Positions 18,083 to 27,214 of a DNA stretch of 64,000 nt are shown piece after piece. The first letter of the stretch is position 1; every line of letters begins with the position of its first letter. The stretch comes from Yamadazyma tenuis. Taxonomy: Eukaryota; Ascomycota; Pichiomycetes; Serinales; Debaryomycetaceae. The notes beneath the pieces were generated by a model that saw nothing but the letters and a program-made list of their open reading frames with translations, searched no databases and had not been told where the DNA came from. The DNA is taken from assembly GCF_029203305.1 (NCBI RefSeq), contig NC_089466.1:1074256-1138255 (forward strand), in the 5' to 3' direction. The position numbers and the translations under genes were made by a program.

Positions 18083-20617
18083 ATGCTGACATTAATACCA
18101 ATTGAAGATGTTAACTACAAAGACTTGACTTACACATACATGGGCGTGTTCTACTCCCCCAAGTTTCAGCAATTCCTCAACACCACCCAAACTGGTCTTG
18201 CCCATTCGTCTTCGGGAGCTGAGTTATCGCTTCTAACGAGAAGTTTGTGCACTTCACTTTCACTATGCATTATTCAATTGGCCATGTTCTGTTTCTTTCG
18301 AAACATCTTCAAGTCACTTTATCAACCACGAAGCTACTTTGTTCCACAAGATGAAAGAGTTGAGCCTGCTGAACTGGGATTTTTGAACTGGGTCATACCA
18401 ACTTTGTCTACAAACATAGACTATTATCTTTGTTTAGGACTTGATACCTACTTCTTTGTGAGATATATAAGCATGATGCTCTTATTCTTTTTAGTTGTGG
18501 GGGCTTTGAATATCGTGGTTTTGGTGCCTATTAATACATCCGGTAGCAGTCTGGAATTTAAAGCATCTGGACTTGACCGGTTGAGTTTGTCTAATATTTC
18601 ATCCTCCAAAGTCCATCTTTTAAACGGTCATTTTATCATGAGCCTAATGACTATTGGATTTTTTCATTTGATGATTGTGTACGAGATGGAAAGCGTGATT
18701 AAAATTCGGAAGAGTTACCTTTCTTCAAAGAGACACAGATCCTCAGTTGTCTCCAAGATTTTGTTGATAACCCACATACCCACAGAATTACTTGATATAG
18801 AGAGGTTGAAGTCAGAACTTTCCATAATCCCTGGAGGAGTGAAGAATATATGGTTCTTAAGTGACTACAAGAAAATTAATGTTAGTGTCAGAGAAGCAAA
18901 GGAAGCGGTGTATGAATTGGAGGTGGGGGAAATAAAATTCATAAAGAAATACCATAAAAAAGTGGGCAACAACCGGTACAAACATTATACAGTAATGAGA
19001 CAATTGAAACCCAAATTTTATCCTCCGATAAGTATAAACACTAAGCTTCCTTTTGGCAATATCAGCCTAAACATCAATATTCCTGGACTTCTCAGGTTTT
19101 TCATATTCCAAAAGAAAGTTGATCAAATAGATTGGAGTGTTGAAAGAATCAAGAAAGCAAAGAAAGCCATAGAGAAAGAAAAGGTTCTTCTTGCCTCAGA
19201 ACAGCTCAAGAAGTTTAACACAGTGTTTGTACAGTTCAATACCCAGTCTGGAGCTTACACTGCCCATCAGGTGTTGTTGTCACAATCACAAGGATGTATG
19301 GACAAAACAGTGATTGAGGTTCACCCTAGGGATGTACAATGGAATAACTTAACGAAGGAGAATCTGGCAACATTATTGGTCCAACGGTATTTGGTTACAT
19401 TGCTTTGTATCTGCCTAATCATGTTGTACATTATTCCTGTCTCATTCATTGGTCTAATTTCCCAAGTACCTTTATTGACCAAGCTTTTACCCTTTTTAGG
19501 CTGGGTGTATTCGTTACCAGAAGAGGTCAGAAACTGTTTTTCCAGTATTTTACCCAGTCTTTTCTTGTCTATTCTTACTTCGGTGATGATGATAACGTTC
19601 AGATTCTTGACCTATTACAAGGGAAAGCTCACTGGGGCAGAAATCGAAATTGACCTACAAAGATGGTATTTCAGCTTTCTTTTCATCCAGCAGTTTTTGG
19701 TGGTTACTATTCTGTCCAGTATTACTGTAATCTTCAAACAAATTGTTGACCAACCCACTTCCATTCCCGTGATGTTAGCAACAAATTTACCCAAGGCAGC
19801 TACTTTTTTCTACAAGTTTATAGCTGTGAGGGCACTAAGTTTTTGTGGGAACAACTTCTTGAGAATTGACCAGTTGATATTGAGAAACACCTTTTACAAG
19901 TTATGGGACAAGACACCCAGGCAAAAGTTGGTGAGAGAGACAACACTCTTACCAATAAAGTGGGGTACCACATACCCCATTTATTCTGTTTATGCAGCCA
20001 TTGGGTTGACATACACCATTATTTCACCGTTGATTTCCGTTTTCGTGGTGCTAATTTTATTTCTTGTATTGACATACTACAAATACTCGTTAAGATATAT
20101 TTACAGCCACATAAATGAGTCAGAAACATACGGAAGACTCTACCCTTCGGCATTGTTACACCTTTATGCGGGAATCTACTGCTTGGAATGTTGTATGATA
20201 GGAGTGTTTTTCTTGCTGAAAGACGCATCAGGAAACTTTCCTATGAACTCACACGGATGGATTATGTCACTCATTCTACTAATGACAGTATTTGGAAACA
20301 CCACACTATATAACAGGTATCACCGATACTTCTCATATCTACCTATCATCAATGACCGAGAATACCCAGATGACCCACTTGGCACAGACCTCAGTTCCAA
20401 TTATCAGATGCTTTACTTGCACCCAAATTTCAAGTACGAAATTCCCAGGGTTTGGCTTCCTTCAGACGACTTGGAAGTCGCCCATACCGAAGCCAGGCAC
20501 TTGGAAGACAATGAAGGAATAGAGTCAATAGTAATTCCTGGATCAACAATTAAGTTTGGCTGGCGAAATCGGTTCCTGGAGATAGTTGTGAGACAAGGGC
20601 CTCCAGACTTCAAGTGA
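18083..20617 (+). CDS. CSC1/OSCA-TMEM63 family membrane protein (possibly SPO75-like)
   Basis: This encodes 844 residues with about 10-11 hydrophobic segments. The order is that of the DUF221 family: an N-terminal hydrophobic segment near 55-75 and two more before residue 210, a cytosolic domain from ~215 to ~430 that includes VSKILLITHIPTEL and FVQFNTQSGAYTAHQ (an RRM-like fold in relatives), then a C-terminal channel region from about 435 with VHPRDVQWNNL just before it. Family members are osmotically or mechanically gated cation channels or lipid scramblases; in S. cerevisiae they are CSC1, RSN1, PHM7 and the sporulation protein SPO75. Length and divergence suggest SPO75, but this is not secure. 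Its stop codon is one base from that of the convergent RAD34-like gene. Confidence 0.85.
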   Translation: MLTLIPIEDVNYKDLTYTYMGVFYSPKFQQFLNTTQTGLAHSSSGAELSLLTRSLCTSLSLCIIQLAMFCFFRNIFKSLYQPRSYFVPQDERVEPAELGFLNWVIPTLSTNIDYYLCLGLDTYFFVRYISMMLLFFLVVGALNIVVLVPINTSGSSLEFKASGLDRLSLSNISSSKVHLLNGHFIMSLMTIGFFHLMIVYEMESVIKIRKSYLSSKRHRSSVVSKILLITHIPTELLDIERLKSELSIIPGGVKNIWFLSDYKKINVSVREAKEAVYELEVGEIKFIKKYHKKVGNNRYKHYTVMRQLKPKFYPPISINTKLPFGNISLNINIPGLLRFFIFQKKVDQIDWSVERIKKAKKAIEKEKVLLASEQLKKFNTVFVQFNTQSGAYTAHQVLLSQSQGCMDKTVIEVHPRDVQWNNLTKENLATLLVQRYLVTLLCICLIMLYIIPVSFIGLISQVPLLTKLLPFLGWVYSLPEEVRNCFSSILPSLFLSILTSVMMITFRFLTYYKGKLTGAEIEIDLQRWYFSFLFIQQFLVVTILSSITVIFKQIVDQPTSIPVMLATNLPKAATFFYKFIAVRALSFCGNNFLRIDQLILRNTFYKLWDKTPRQKLVRETTLLPIKWGTTYPIYSVYAAIGLTYTIISPLISVFVVLILFLVLTYYKYSLRYIYSHINESETYGRLYPSALLHLYAGIYCLECCMIGVFFLLKDASGNFPMNSHGWIMSLILLMTVFGNTTLYNRYHRYFSYLPIINDREYPDDPLGTDLSSNYQMLYLHPNFKYEIPRVWLPSDDLEVAHTEARHLEDNEGIESIVIPGSTIKFGWRNRFLEIVVRQGPPDFK

Positions 20618-20618
20618 C

Positions 20619-22673
20619 CTAATCTAGATACTCATAGGTCCTGTTGAGTCTCGACCTAATCCTCATTCTAGTTATGAAGTCACTCCAGTTCCTCAAAGAA
20701 GCAAATCCCCGCTCTTTGCGTTCGTTTCTGTGTTGGTTGATCTTGAAGTTGAGCCAGAACTTTTTAGCTTTCTTGACATTATTGTCCAACACTATCACAC
20801 CATTTTTTGTGGGAATGGCGTACCCGGTCTTTGTGAAGGAAAACCCAGTAACAACTGGAACAAACTGGATATCAGTGTTCTTCTTGTCGTTCAAAATACT
20901 CTCAATATTTGATAATTTGAGCCAGGTGCACCCGTCGGGAACCATAGTTTCCTTGAACACTTCTATATTTCCAAATTTGTTTTTGGGAAGGATAATCTGG
21001 TCTTTCAAAAATTGAACCTTGGGTTTGATATACAGACAAGTCTGAGAAAATGAATATAACTTTACTGCATTCAACTCTGGTTGGTTGTTGAGAACATTTA
21101 AGTTGTAAACCCTCTTTCTTGAAATTGTTCTAGGCAATAAGGCTCGAGTAGTCTTGATGTAGTCGTCTACTTTGTCGGGTAGAATTGATCTTCCCAAGAA
21201 CTTCCATTGCTGCTCCGACTTGCCAACAGTCACAGAGTTTCTAAGAAATACAGGGACTCTTTTACCATCTATTTTAACCCTGATAATCGGTTTGGTGTCC
21301 TTGTCTATCACCTCGTCATACCTCAAAGAAGCATGAGTAACGAAGTTAGCACTTCTCTTGATCGCCGCTCTAGTTTGCGGAATATCATAATTATGCAACC
21401 CCAAATACTCTAACGATTTCAACTCCAGATTGTCGGAAAGGGGAGTATTGTTGTTGAGAACCCGAATGATCGACAGAAATAACAAGTAAGACCGGCCTGC
21501 CTCTGTTCTCAAATCGAGTCGTTTAAACCACCTGTAACTGATATTCTTCATGTACCGAGCACTGACATCGAGAATATGATTGCTAGCTCCAAGGGATATC
21601 ACATAAGTCATAGTCATTGCGTTGAACTGATCTTTGACGGGAAAGAATATGGGAACGTATGACCTCAAGTCTTTGCTATATCGTGATACTCTAGTAAGTC
21701 TTTTTTCCTCATCGTGAAAGGTGCATGTCTCTAGTACGAAAAGTTCTGATTTGTTGAAGGGGTTAACTAACTCTGTCCAGAAATATGGATATAGCAAGTC
21801 ATAATCTTTGTTAGTATCAAGTTTCATTCTGTTCAATTTTGGCTGCAAAGTTTTGTCTTTTGCGGAAAGAACTGGGATGGAAAATACCAACCTAGCTTCG
21901 AATCCTAAACACCTTAAAAGGCCCGTAAAAATTTGAGCTGCCATGTCTCTATTATGTTTGAACAGCCGAATAATGGAGAGAAACTGTTTTTCATTCTTGA
22001 AGGTTGGGGAATTATGGATAGTGTAGTTCCCTATCGGTTTATTTGGAGGAATATACCCTAGGACTCGTAGACCATTGCATGTAATCTTGAAATTCAACCT
22101 GAACCATTTGATGAGATACTTAAGTATATAAACAAGTTGAACATCAGAATCATCTGGGCCATTGTCATTGTGTCTTCTAAGTCTTTTAACTCGTGATATT
22201 ATGGAATGGGGAAGTAGTTTCTTTAATGTTTTGTGAACCAGCTTCAGATTGAGTAACCTATTTCGATGATGAGCATGCAATATGTAGGATACTAATGCAA
22301 GGTTATGAACAGAAAGTTTGCGCTTCTTCTCTGCTAAAATTTGTTTGAGTTTATCATTTTTGACCTTGATATCAGGATTTTCATTAGATATAGATATATT
22401 GAAGGAATCAGGTTGAGGGATTTGTTCTGCTTCACCTAGTGAGACATCTTCCCAGTCTATCGATTCAGCATCTGAATAGAATTCCACATCACCAAACTCT
22501 TCATAGACAGCTTCTTCAAGCTTCTGCCGTTTATTAGGTGTATCCGTATCTGATTCATCTGGGTCTATAAAGAGACTCATGAGGTGATTGAGATTTTCGC
22601 GCGACTGGGTGTATGGGTCAGAATTTAGATAAGAATTTAGATCAGAACTTCGGTCCACCAGAGGGGGCGCCAT
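20619..22673 (-). CDS. RAD34: Rad4/XPC-family nucleotide excision repair protein, probably Rad34
   Basis: This encodes 684 residues from the ATG at 22673. An acidic N-terminus with a basic KRQK element precedes a transglutaminase-like domain at about 125-420 (HRNRLLNLKLVHKTLKKLLP, DMAAQIFTGLLRCLGFEARLVFS), then BHD domains (RVPVFLRNSVTVG; LPKNKFGNIEVF ETMVP; GFSFTKTGYAIPTKNGVIV). Rad4 proteins recognise distorted DNA with Rad23; Rad34 is its rDNA-specific paralogue in S. cerevisiae. Length (S. cerevisiae Rad34 is 692) and the OMS1 linkage favour RAD34, though plain RAD4 cannot be excluded. Residues 7-23 are encoded by an interrupted telomere unit (22606-22654), and an alternative start at Met32 (22580) would exclude it. 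Confidence 0.82.
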   Translation of the reverse strand: MAPPLVDRSSDLNSYLNSDPYTQSRENLNHLMSLFIDPDESDTDTPNKRQKLEEAVYEEFGDVEFYSDAESIDWEDVSLGEAEQIPQPDSFNISISNENPDIKVKNDKLKQILAEKKRKLSVHNLALVSYILHAHHRNRLLNLKLVHKTLKKLLPHSIISRVKRLRRHNDNGPDDSDVQLVYILKYLIKWFRLNFKITCNGLRVLGYIPPNKPIGNYTIHNSPTFKNEKQFLSIIRLFKHNRDMAAQIFTGLLRCLGFEARLVFSIPVLSAKDKTLQPKLNRMKLDTNKDYDLLYPYFWTELVNPFNKSELFVLETCTFHDEEKRLTRVSRYSKDLRSYVPIFFPVKDQFNAMTMTYVISLGASNHILDVSARYMKNISYRWFKRLDLRTEAGRSYLLFLSIIRVLNNNTPLSDNLELKSLEYLGLHNYDIPQTRAAIKRSANFVTHASLRYDEVIDKDTKPIIRVKIDGKRVPVFLRNSVTVGKSEQQWKFLGRSILPDKVDDYIKTTRALLPRTISRKRVYNLNVLNNQPELNAVKLYSFSQTCLYIKPKVQFLKDQIILPKNKFGNIEVFKETMVPDGCTWLKLSNIESILNDKKNTDIQFVPVVTGFSFTKTGYAIPTKNGVIVLDNNVKKAKKFWLNFKINQHRNERKERGFASLRNWSDFITRMRIRSRLNRTYEYLD
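22606..22654. repeat. Interrupted telomere unit in the 5' end of the RAD34-like gene
   Basis: Positions 22606-22623 match 18 contiguous bases of the terminal telomere unit and 22642-22654 match 13 bases (TCAGAACTTCGGT), in the same orientation and order. They are interrupted by AT-rich DNA containing TTTAGATAAGAATTTAGA. The block includes the Rap1-like core ACCCATACACC on the minus strand. It is either coding (residues 7-23) or, if translation begins at 22580, 5' leader or promoter. Confidence 0.75.
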
Positions 22674-22739
22674 TTATACCTCAGGAGAGGACAATCCATA
22701 GACTATGAGGCATACACTCATCCTATCTGAAAACATAAA

Positions 22740-22845
22740 TTCTCTTCAAATCTGCAAAATGTCCCCCAAGATTGCAGCCCTCACGCCCAAATCTCACCAT
22801 GTAAATCTTAGTCAAAATGCAAATAGGTATTCTTCCATTATACCA
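22740..22845 (-). pseudogene. Decayed copy of the small reading frame at 23578-23763
   Basis: Read on the minus strand, this stretch aligns over roughly 90 bases with 23640-23735: both begin ATGGAAGA, continue CCTATTTRC, and share GGGCTGCAA-type blocks further on. The copy has stop codons (TGA after MEEYLFAF), so it is not coding. It adjoins the 2OG oxygenase relic on its right, so a rearranged duplication of the local region is likely. Confidence 0.6.
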
Positions 22846-22849
22846 CCAT

Positions 22850-22982
22850 CTTTATAGAAGGATATGATTTCTCCCACCAGAAAGTGGCTAATCCCTTTGA
22901 ATGCGACAAGTAATTCTTCTACTTACCTCCCGCGTACTTTCTCATGTTCATGATCAATGACCAACCACGGGTATATCGAAAT
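22850..22982 (+). pseudogene. Relic of a 2OG-Fe(II) oxygenase (paralogue of the gene at 24531)
   Basis: The plus strand aligns with 24629-24762 in the intact oxygenase. Conserved protein segments are FIEGYDFSHQKVA (FIEGHGFSQQEVA in the gene), FFYLPPAY (FFELPSAY) and FMIND (FMIDE). An in-frame TAA replaces a Gln codon after ECDK, and a short deletion shifts the frame before the TNHGY-equivalent bases. Neither the N-terminal codons nor the catalytic half is recognisable, so it is a dead 5' fragment. Confidence 0.8.
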
Positions 22983-23577
22983 CAGTTGCGGTTCCTCTAA
23001 CCTTCGCCATTCCTAATTCACTTGCATAAATTTAATTCTTATATGCCGTATGACAATTACATCTGACACTGTTGATCCCCAAACTATATAAAAATGACAT
23101 TTCCTGCCCAACAGAGAATCAACAATATCAACATGTCGAACAAACATCTGAAAGTACTGAAGGAATCATAAAGATTTACTGTGAGGTTATAGATTCAGTA
23201 TATCAACTATTATATAAGTGTCTTTTATGAAAAAGCCTCCTTTCCCATTCTATCCTTTATGAAGAAGTGTTGGAAGTGAGATTTTAGCAGAGAATTGATC
23301 GAGAATCTTGAGTCAGTCGCATTTCCGTGTCTGTAAAATCTATTTGCAACCACAATCAGCGGATTCCGAATATTGAAGGGATGACTGACAATTTACCACT
23401 AGAAACAACACAAACACCAGTGGCTCGGTATCGTTTAGTCCGTATTAGCATAAGTAATGTAGTACTTCATACTCAAATACACAAATAAAAGCTGCTTTCG
23501 TTCCATACTCAATCATGGGTTGATCACCGCCACAAAGAGCGCAACCACCACATAACTTTTAATAATTCATTTTGCCA
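22983..23577. other. AT-rich intergenic stretch with a promoter-like element and no gene
   Basis: No reading frame with family features was found. A strong TATA element (ACTATATAAAAATG) at about 23082-23096 is followed 40 bases later by an ATG opening only 12 codons before a stop. This looks like the promoter of a gene whose body has been lost, which would fit the neighbouring relics. Confidence 0.4.
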
Positions 23578-23763
23578 TCAATTAGAGTGAAGACAGCATT
23601 CCGGGAAAGCCGTCTTTCCAATCACAACGTCCCCATGGGCTTGGCCACCGTAATGTACTTTGCAGCCGTTGTGCCCCAATTCTGTAAGATAAATCATAGT
23701 CACAGTAAATAGGAACTCTTCCATAACACACCACCCCCACCCAGCTCTAAGCATGGCACCCAT
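23578..23763 (-). CDS. Small hypothetical reading frame directly after RNH203
   Basis: This frame has 61 codons. Its ATG (23763) immediately follows the TAG of RNH203 and is in the same frame, so it could be a separate small frame, 3'UTR sequence, or a readthrough extension. A second ATG at 23724 begins MEEFLFTVTMIYLTELGHNG. I do not recognise the protein. A decayed copy of the MEE part exists at 22740-22845, so this segment was once duplicated, but that alone does not show that it is coding. Confidence 0.3.
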   Translation of the reverse strand: MGAMLRAGWGWCVMEEFLFTVTMIYLTELGHNGCKVHYGGQAHGDVVIGKTAFPECCLHSN

Positions 23764-24168
23764 CTATTCATGTATCACGCCACTCAACTTCTCCCATTCC
23801 TCCATCAACATGTACTTGTCTGTCAGCTTAATCACGCGATCATGTCCATACACTGTCAACTCATCAAACCTGCCAATGGCCGTATAGTTGTTCACGATTT
23901 TAAAGTCCTCCGGGGCCTCTGGATAATCTCCACGTGCAAGAACCTCTGATTTGTTGAGGATGTACCCGGAGTAGGTTTCGATGTCGATGGGTTTTCCCAT
24001 GAATTTGCATCCCCTGAAGTAGCAGATATGAGTGTTGGTGGACGAGTCGACCTCTTTCGACGGGGTGAAGTAGTCCTGGGTTTTAGCGGGGCCCGTGTAG
24101 TGTATTTTACATGGCACAACGTGAGCCTTGTACTTGGGGACGTCTGGGGTGATGTTTATTGAGTCCAT
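23764..24168 (-). CDS. RNH203: RNase H2 subunit C homologue Rnh203
   Basis: This encodes 134 residues from the ATG at 24168. It matches the RNase H2 C family: HVVPCKIHYTGPAKTQDYF at 16-34 (consensus LLPCxIxxxGPAxVxxYF), then CYFRGCKFMGKPI, GYILNKSE and RFDELTVYGHD (consensus FxxFTVWGHD). RNase H2 removes ribonucleotides from DNA and RNA from hybrids; subunit C forms with subunit B the scaffold for the catalytic subunit A (Rnh201). The S. cerevisiae protein is 110 residues. The gene is divergent from the 2OG oxygenase with 362 bases between starts. Confidence 0.85.
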   Translation of the reverse strand: MDSINITPDVPKYKAHVVPCKIHYTGPAKTQDYFTPSKEVDSSTNTHICYFRGCKFMGKPIDIETYSGYILNKSEVLARGDYPEAPEDFKIVNNYTAIGRFDELTVYGHDRVIKLTDKYMLMEEWEKLSGVIHE

Positions 24169-24530
24169 GAAGGAAACGCGAGTAGTGAAAAAAGGGAAAA
24201 TAGCGGTAGACGTGAAAGTGGTGAGAAAATGAGAAGGTGTAAAAAGACTGAAAAATCCAAAGAATTGGTAATATACCTATAGCCAGGACCACCTGGGCCA
24301 CAAGTAACCAGCTGGTCCCCTCCTAACCAGTTTCCACTTATCTCACACCGGTTTCCACTTGTGTTTTCCGTCTTCCTCTCTCCGTACCAGGCTGCTTCCC
24401 AATTAGGCAGGCGCAGCGGAAATGAGCCGGTTCTGCAATCAGCTCCAATTCGGATCCCGATCAGCCAGACACCACCTATAAGTACAAACACATTTCCCTC
24501 CCCATAGCCGCCACTAAACACAATCCCCCA
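24169..24530. promoter_or_regulatory. Divergent RNH203/2OG oxygenase promoter
   Basis: These 362 bases contain no gene. A direct repeat of GTTTCCACTTRT occurs twice around 24330-24362, 23-24 bases apart, and CCAGGACCACCTGG is a near palindrome at about 24284-24297. A short CT-rich tract precedes the oxygenase ATG. Confidence 0.4.
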
Positions 24531-25547
24531 ATGGCTTCAGGTAATCCCCTTCAGACCATCGACATCTCCTCCATCGACACCTACACCGGTGATCAGATGT
24601 TTAAAGCCGCATCATCGCAGGGATTCCTCTTTATAGAAGGACATGGTTTCTCCCAACAGGAAGTTGCTGACCTCTTTGATCTCAGCAAACAGTTCTTTGA
24701 GTTGCCTTCCGCGTACAAACAGCGGTTCATGATTGACGAGACCAACCACGGATACACCGACTATGGAGGTGAAAATTTGGATCCCAGCACCCAGAAGAAG
24801 GGAGACCCCAAGGAAGCATTAAACTTTGCTCAGTTGAACCTTGTCACTGCAGATGCCATCAAGGATTATCCTGAATGGTTCAAGGAAGACCCCCAGCGTG
24901 AGCACATTATCCGTAACACGATTCTTAAGATGAACGAGTTGAATTTGCGCATCTTGAAGTTGTTGGCCATAGGCTTGAAATTCGAAGACACGGCGGAGTG
25001 TAAGGGAGCCGACTGGTTCGATTCCAGGTATCGCAAGGACAAGCCTAGCGGGTCGACCTTCCGGTTGTTGCACTATCCGTGCCCTGCCAAAGTTGATCCC
25101 GAGTCGGTGATCAGGGCCGGAGCCCACACCGATTATGGGTCCATCACTCTTTTGTTTCAGCAGGCTCAACAAGAAGGATTAGAGATTTATTCACCGGTTT
25201 CAAAGTCGTGGGAGGCAGTGCCATTTGTTGAGAATAATGAGGCCAAGTTCCCGGGGCAAGCACCTCCAATTATCGTTAATATGGCTGACCAGTTGAGTTA
25301 CTGGACTGCGGGCTTGTTGAAGTCGACCATCCACAGAGTTAAGTTTCCGCTTGAGGCTCAGAGGGCTGGAAGAGACCGGTACTCGGTGGTTTTTTTCAGC
25401 CATCCAAACGATGATACGTTGTTGGAGCCTATTCCCAGTGAGATGACAAGGAACATAAAGAACCGGGGTGCCAACAAAAACAAGTTAATTACCTCAAGAG
25501 AGCACTTGTCGCAGAGATTGAATGCCACCTACGGGTGGAAGAACTAA
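24531..25547 (+). CDS. 2-oxoglutarate/Fe(II)-dependent dioxygenase, isopenicillin-N-synthase type
   Basis: This encodes 338 residues. The N-terminal DIOX_N domain has SSQGFLFIEGHGF and the C-terminal jelly-roll carries the iron triad H199-x-D201 (GAHTDYGSITLLFQ) and H268 (STIHRV), with the 2OG-binding R283-x-S285 (RYSVVFF). All metal and cosubstrate residues are present, so the enzyme should be active. Fungal members of this superfamily hydroxylate diverse small molecules and the substrate cannot be read from sequence. A decayed partial paralogue lies upstream at 22850, and a second, unrelated-looking member of the superfamily is at 31790. Confidence 0.88.
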   Translation: MASGNPLQTIDISSIDTYTGDQMFKAASSQGFLFIEGHGFSQQEVADLFDLSKQFFELPSAYKQRFMIDETNHGYTDYGGENLDPSTQKKGDPKEALNFAQLNLVTADAIKDYPEWFKEDPQREHIIRNTILKMNELNLRILKLLAIGLKFEDTAECKGADWFDSRYRKDKPSGSTFRLLHYPCPAKVDPESVIRAGAHTDYGSITLLFQQAQQEGLEIYSPVSKSWEAVPFVENNEAKFPGQAPPIIVNMADQLSYWTAGLLKSTIHRVKFPLEAQRAGRDRYSVVFFSHPNDDTLLEPIPSEMTRNIKNRGANKNKLITSREHLSQRLNATYGWKN

Positions 25548-25717
25548 GACTCATCTATGTGTTTATGTCTATTTATTTAAAGTACATTATTACTAGTTTG
25601 ACTGCAAATGACCGTTTTAGGCAGGCACACGCGACGCTTATCGAGTCGCAAACCTCATTCTCTGGAATTTCCCTTCTCTACAGTTGCATATCAAGGGACA
25701 TATTTTCTGGTCTCAGG

Positions 25718-27214
25718 ATGTCGTCTCACTTGTCGAGTCCCATGCCGCGGGTCAGATCCCCCGTGGCCAGTCCCGCCAGCTGGAACCCACTCAATGATCA
25801 ATCTACTCTCGAGTCTCGCATGACTCACGATGTCTCCGAGATTGTAGACATTATCCATGATTCAGAAGCAAAAAAGTTCAGACTCGGCGTGTTGCTTATC
25901 TTGGTGGCGGTTGTCTCGTGGGTAATTGGCTTGGAGTTGGTGAATGCGGTGTTGAAGGATGGCTCGTACCAAAAACCACTCTTGTTCACATATATCAGTG
26001 GAGGGTGTTTTGCCTTGAACTTGGTACCTGACATTATACGGGTTTTCAACAGAACCCCGGTACCTGAGCCGGTAGAAAAAGACGAGGACGACCCTGTGCC
26101 ATTGACGAGAGTCGAGTTTGTGGTCCTTAGTGTTCAGGTGGCAGTTATCTACTTTTTGTACAATGCATGCGTGTTGTCGTGCTTAAAGTACACCTCTGCT
26201 TCAAACCAAACGGTATTAGCATCAACTACGTCCATTTTCACGTTGTTAATAGGATGCTTCTTGCGAATCGATTCGTTTTCCGTGAGCAAAGTCGTTTGCA
26301 CGGCTGTAAGTTTTCTTGGTGTGCTTTTGGTGAACTTCAGTGAATCGAAGGGAGAAGCTTCTGATGGTGATAATAAGTTTGTTCCCAAGAACCCCAAGCT
26401 CGGCAACACTTTGGCCATTGCTGGGGCATTGATGTACGCGTTTTACTTGATCATCATGAAGGTAAAGGTGGGAACTGGCAACAGATGCACAAATGAGAGA
26501 CAATTGTTTGGATTGGTGGGGGTTGCTACCTTGGTTCTCGGTGCTCCTGTTTTGTATGTCGCTGATATCTATGGCTACGAAACGTTCGAATTTCCGCCTC
26601 CAAATGCCATCACCTTGCTTCTGATTTTCATAAATGGAGTGTTTTCGTATATTAGTGATTTCTCTACCATTTTGGCCCTGTTGCTCACGAGTCCTTTAAT
26701 CACCTCGTTATCATTAACCAGCTGTGTACCTGTCACCATTTTCATCGACTACATGGTTTTGTACTTTACTGGTGGCTCGGGCTCCACCACGTCTACTTCT
26801 AGACAGGTTATGTACGTCACGGGAATTCTCAGTATCTTGACGTCGGTGGTATTGATTAACCTCACCACCACCACCGAAAATGAGTTTATTGAGAACGTCA
26901 TCGGGGAGTCGTTGGAGGAGGGAATTAAGAATGATGAGATCTTGTCGCCCATGTTATCTCCATTATTGACAGCCAGACCGCATACTTTATCCAACTTTAG
27001 TTCTCCCTTACTACCAATGAGAAGAGAAACTACAAAGAAAGTGTCTCACTTGAATCTTGAAGGGGAAGGCTTGATCAACAAGAACCACAACGCTACTTTA
27101 TACACGGTGGATTCAAGACTCGAGGATGACGAGAACGAAAGGTCCAACATTGTAATTTATGGAGGAAATAATCATATTTATCACATCAAGCATGTGGATT
27201 CGGGGTCTGGTTAG
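25718..27214 (+). CDS. DMT-superfamily transporter, YML018C/THI74 type
   Basis: The first ATG that clears the upstream gene is at 25718 and gives 498 residues; the frame is open further upstream without an ATG. About ten transmembrane helices lie between residues ~55 and ~390, starting with LGVLLILVAVVSWVIGLELVNAVL and KPLLFTYISGGCFALNLVPDIIRVF, the pattern of the SLC35F-like EamA transporters. The repeat signature LKYTSASNQTVLASTTSIFTLL and the closing LLLTSPLITSLSLTSCVPVTIFID are typical. S. cerevisiae relatives are the vacuolar YML018C and thiamine-linked THI74. A ~100-residue Ser/Leu-rich cytosolic tail is longer than in S. cerevisiae. The substrate is unknown. Confidence 0.85.
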   Translation: MSSHLSSPMPRVRSPVASPASWNPLNDQSTLESRMTHDVSEIVDIIHDSEAKKFRLGVLLILVAVVSWVIGLELVNAVLKDGSYQKPLLFTYISGGCFALNLVPDIIRVFNRTPVPEPVEKDEDDPVPLTRVEFVVLSVQVAVIYFLYNACVLSCLKYTSASNQTVLASTTSIFTLLIGCFLRIDSFSVSKVVCTAVSFLGVLLVNFSESKGEASDGDNKFVPKNPKLGNTLAIAGALMYAFYLIIMKVKVGTGNRCTNERQLFGLVGVATLVLGAPVLYVADIYGYETFEFPPPNAITLLLIFINGVFSYISDFSTILALLLTSPLITSLSLTSCVPVTIFIDYMVLYFTGGSGSTTSTSRQVMYVTGILSILTSVVLINLTTTTENEFIENVIGESLEEGIKNDEILSPMLSPLLTARPHTLSNFSSPLLPMRRETTKKVSHLNLEGEGLINKNHNATLYTVDSRLEDDENERSNIVIYGGNNHIYHIKHVDSGSG

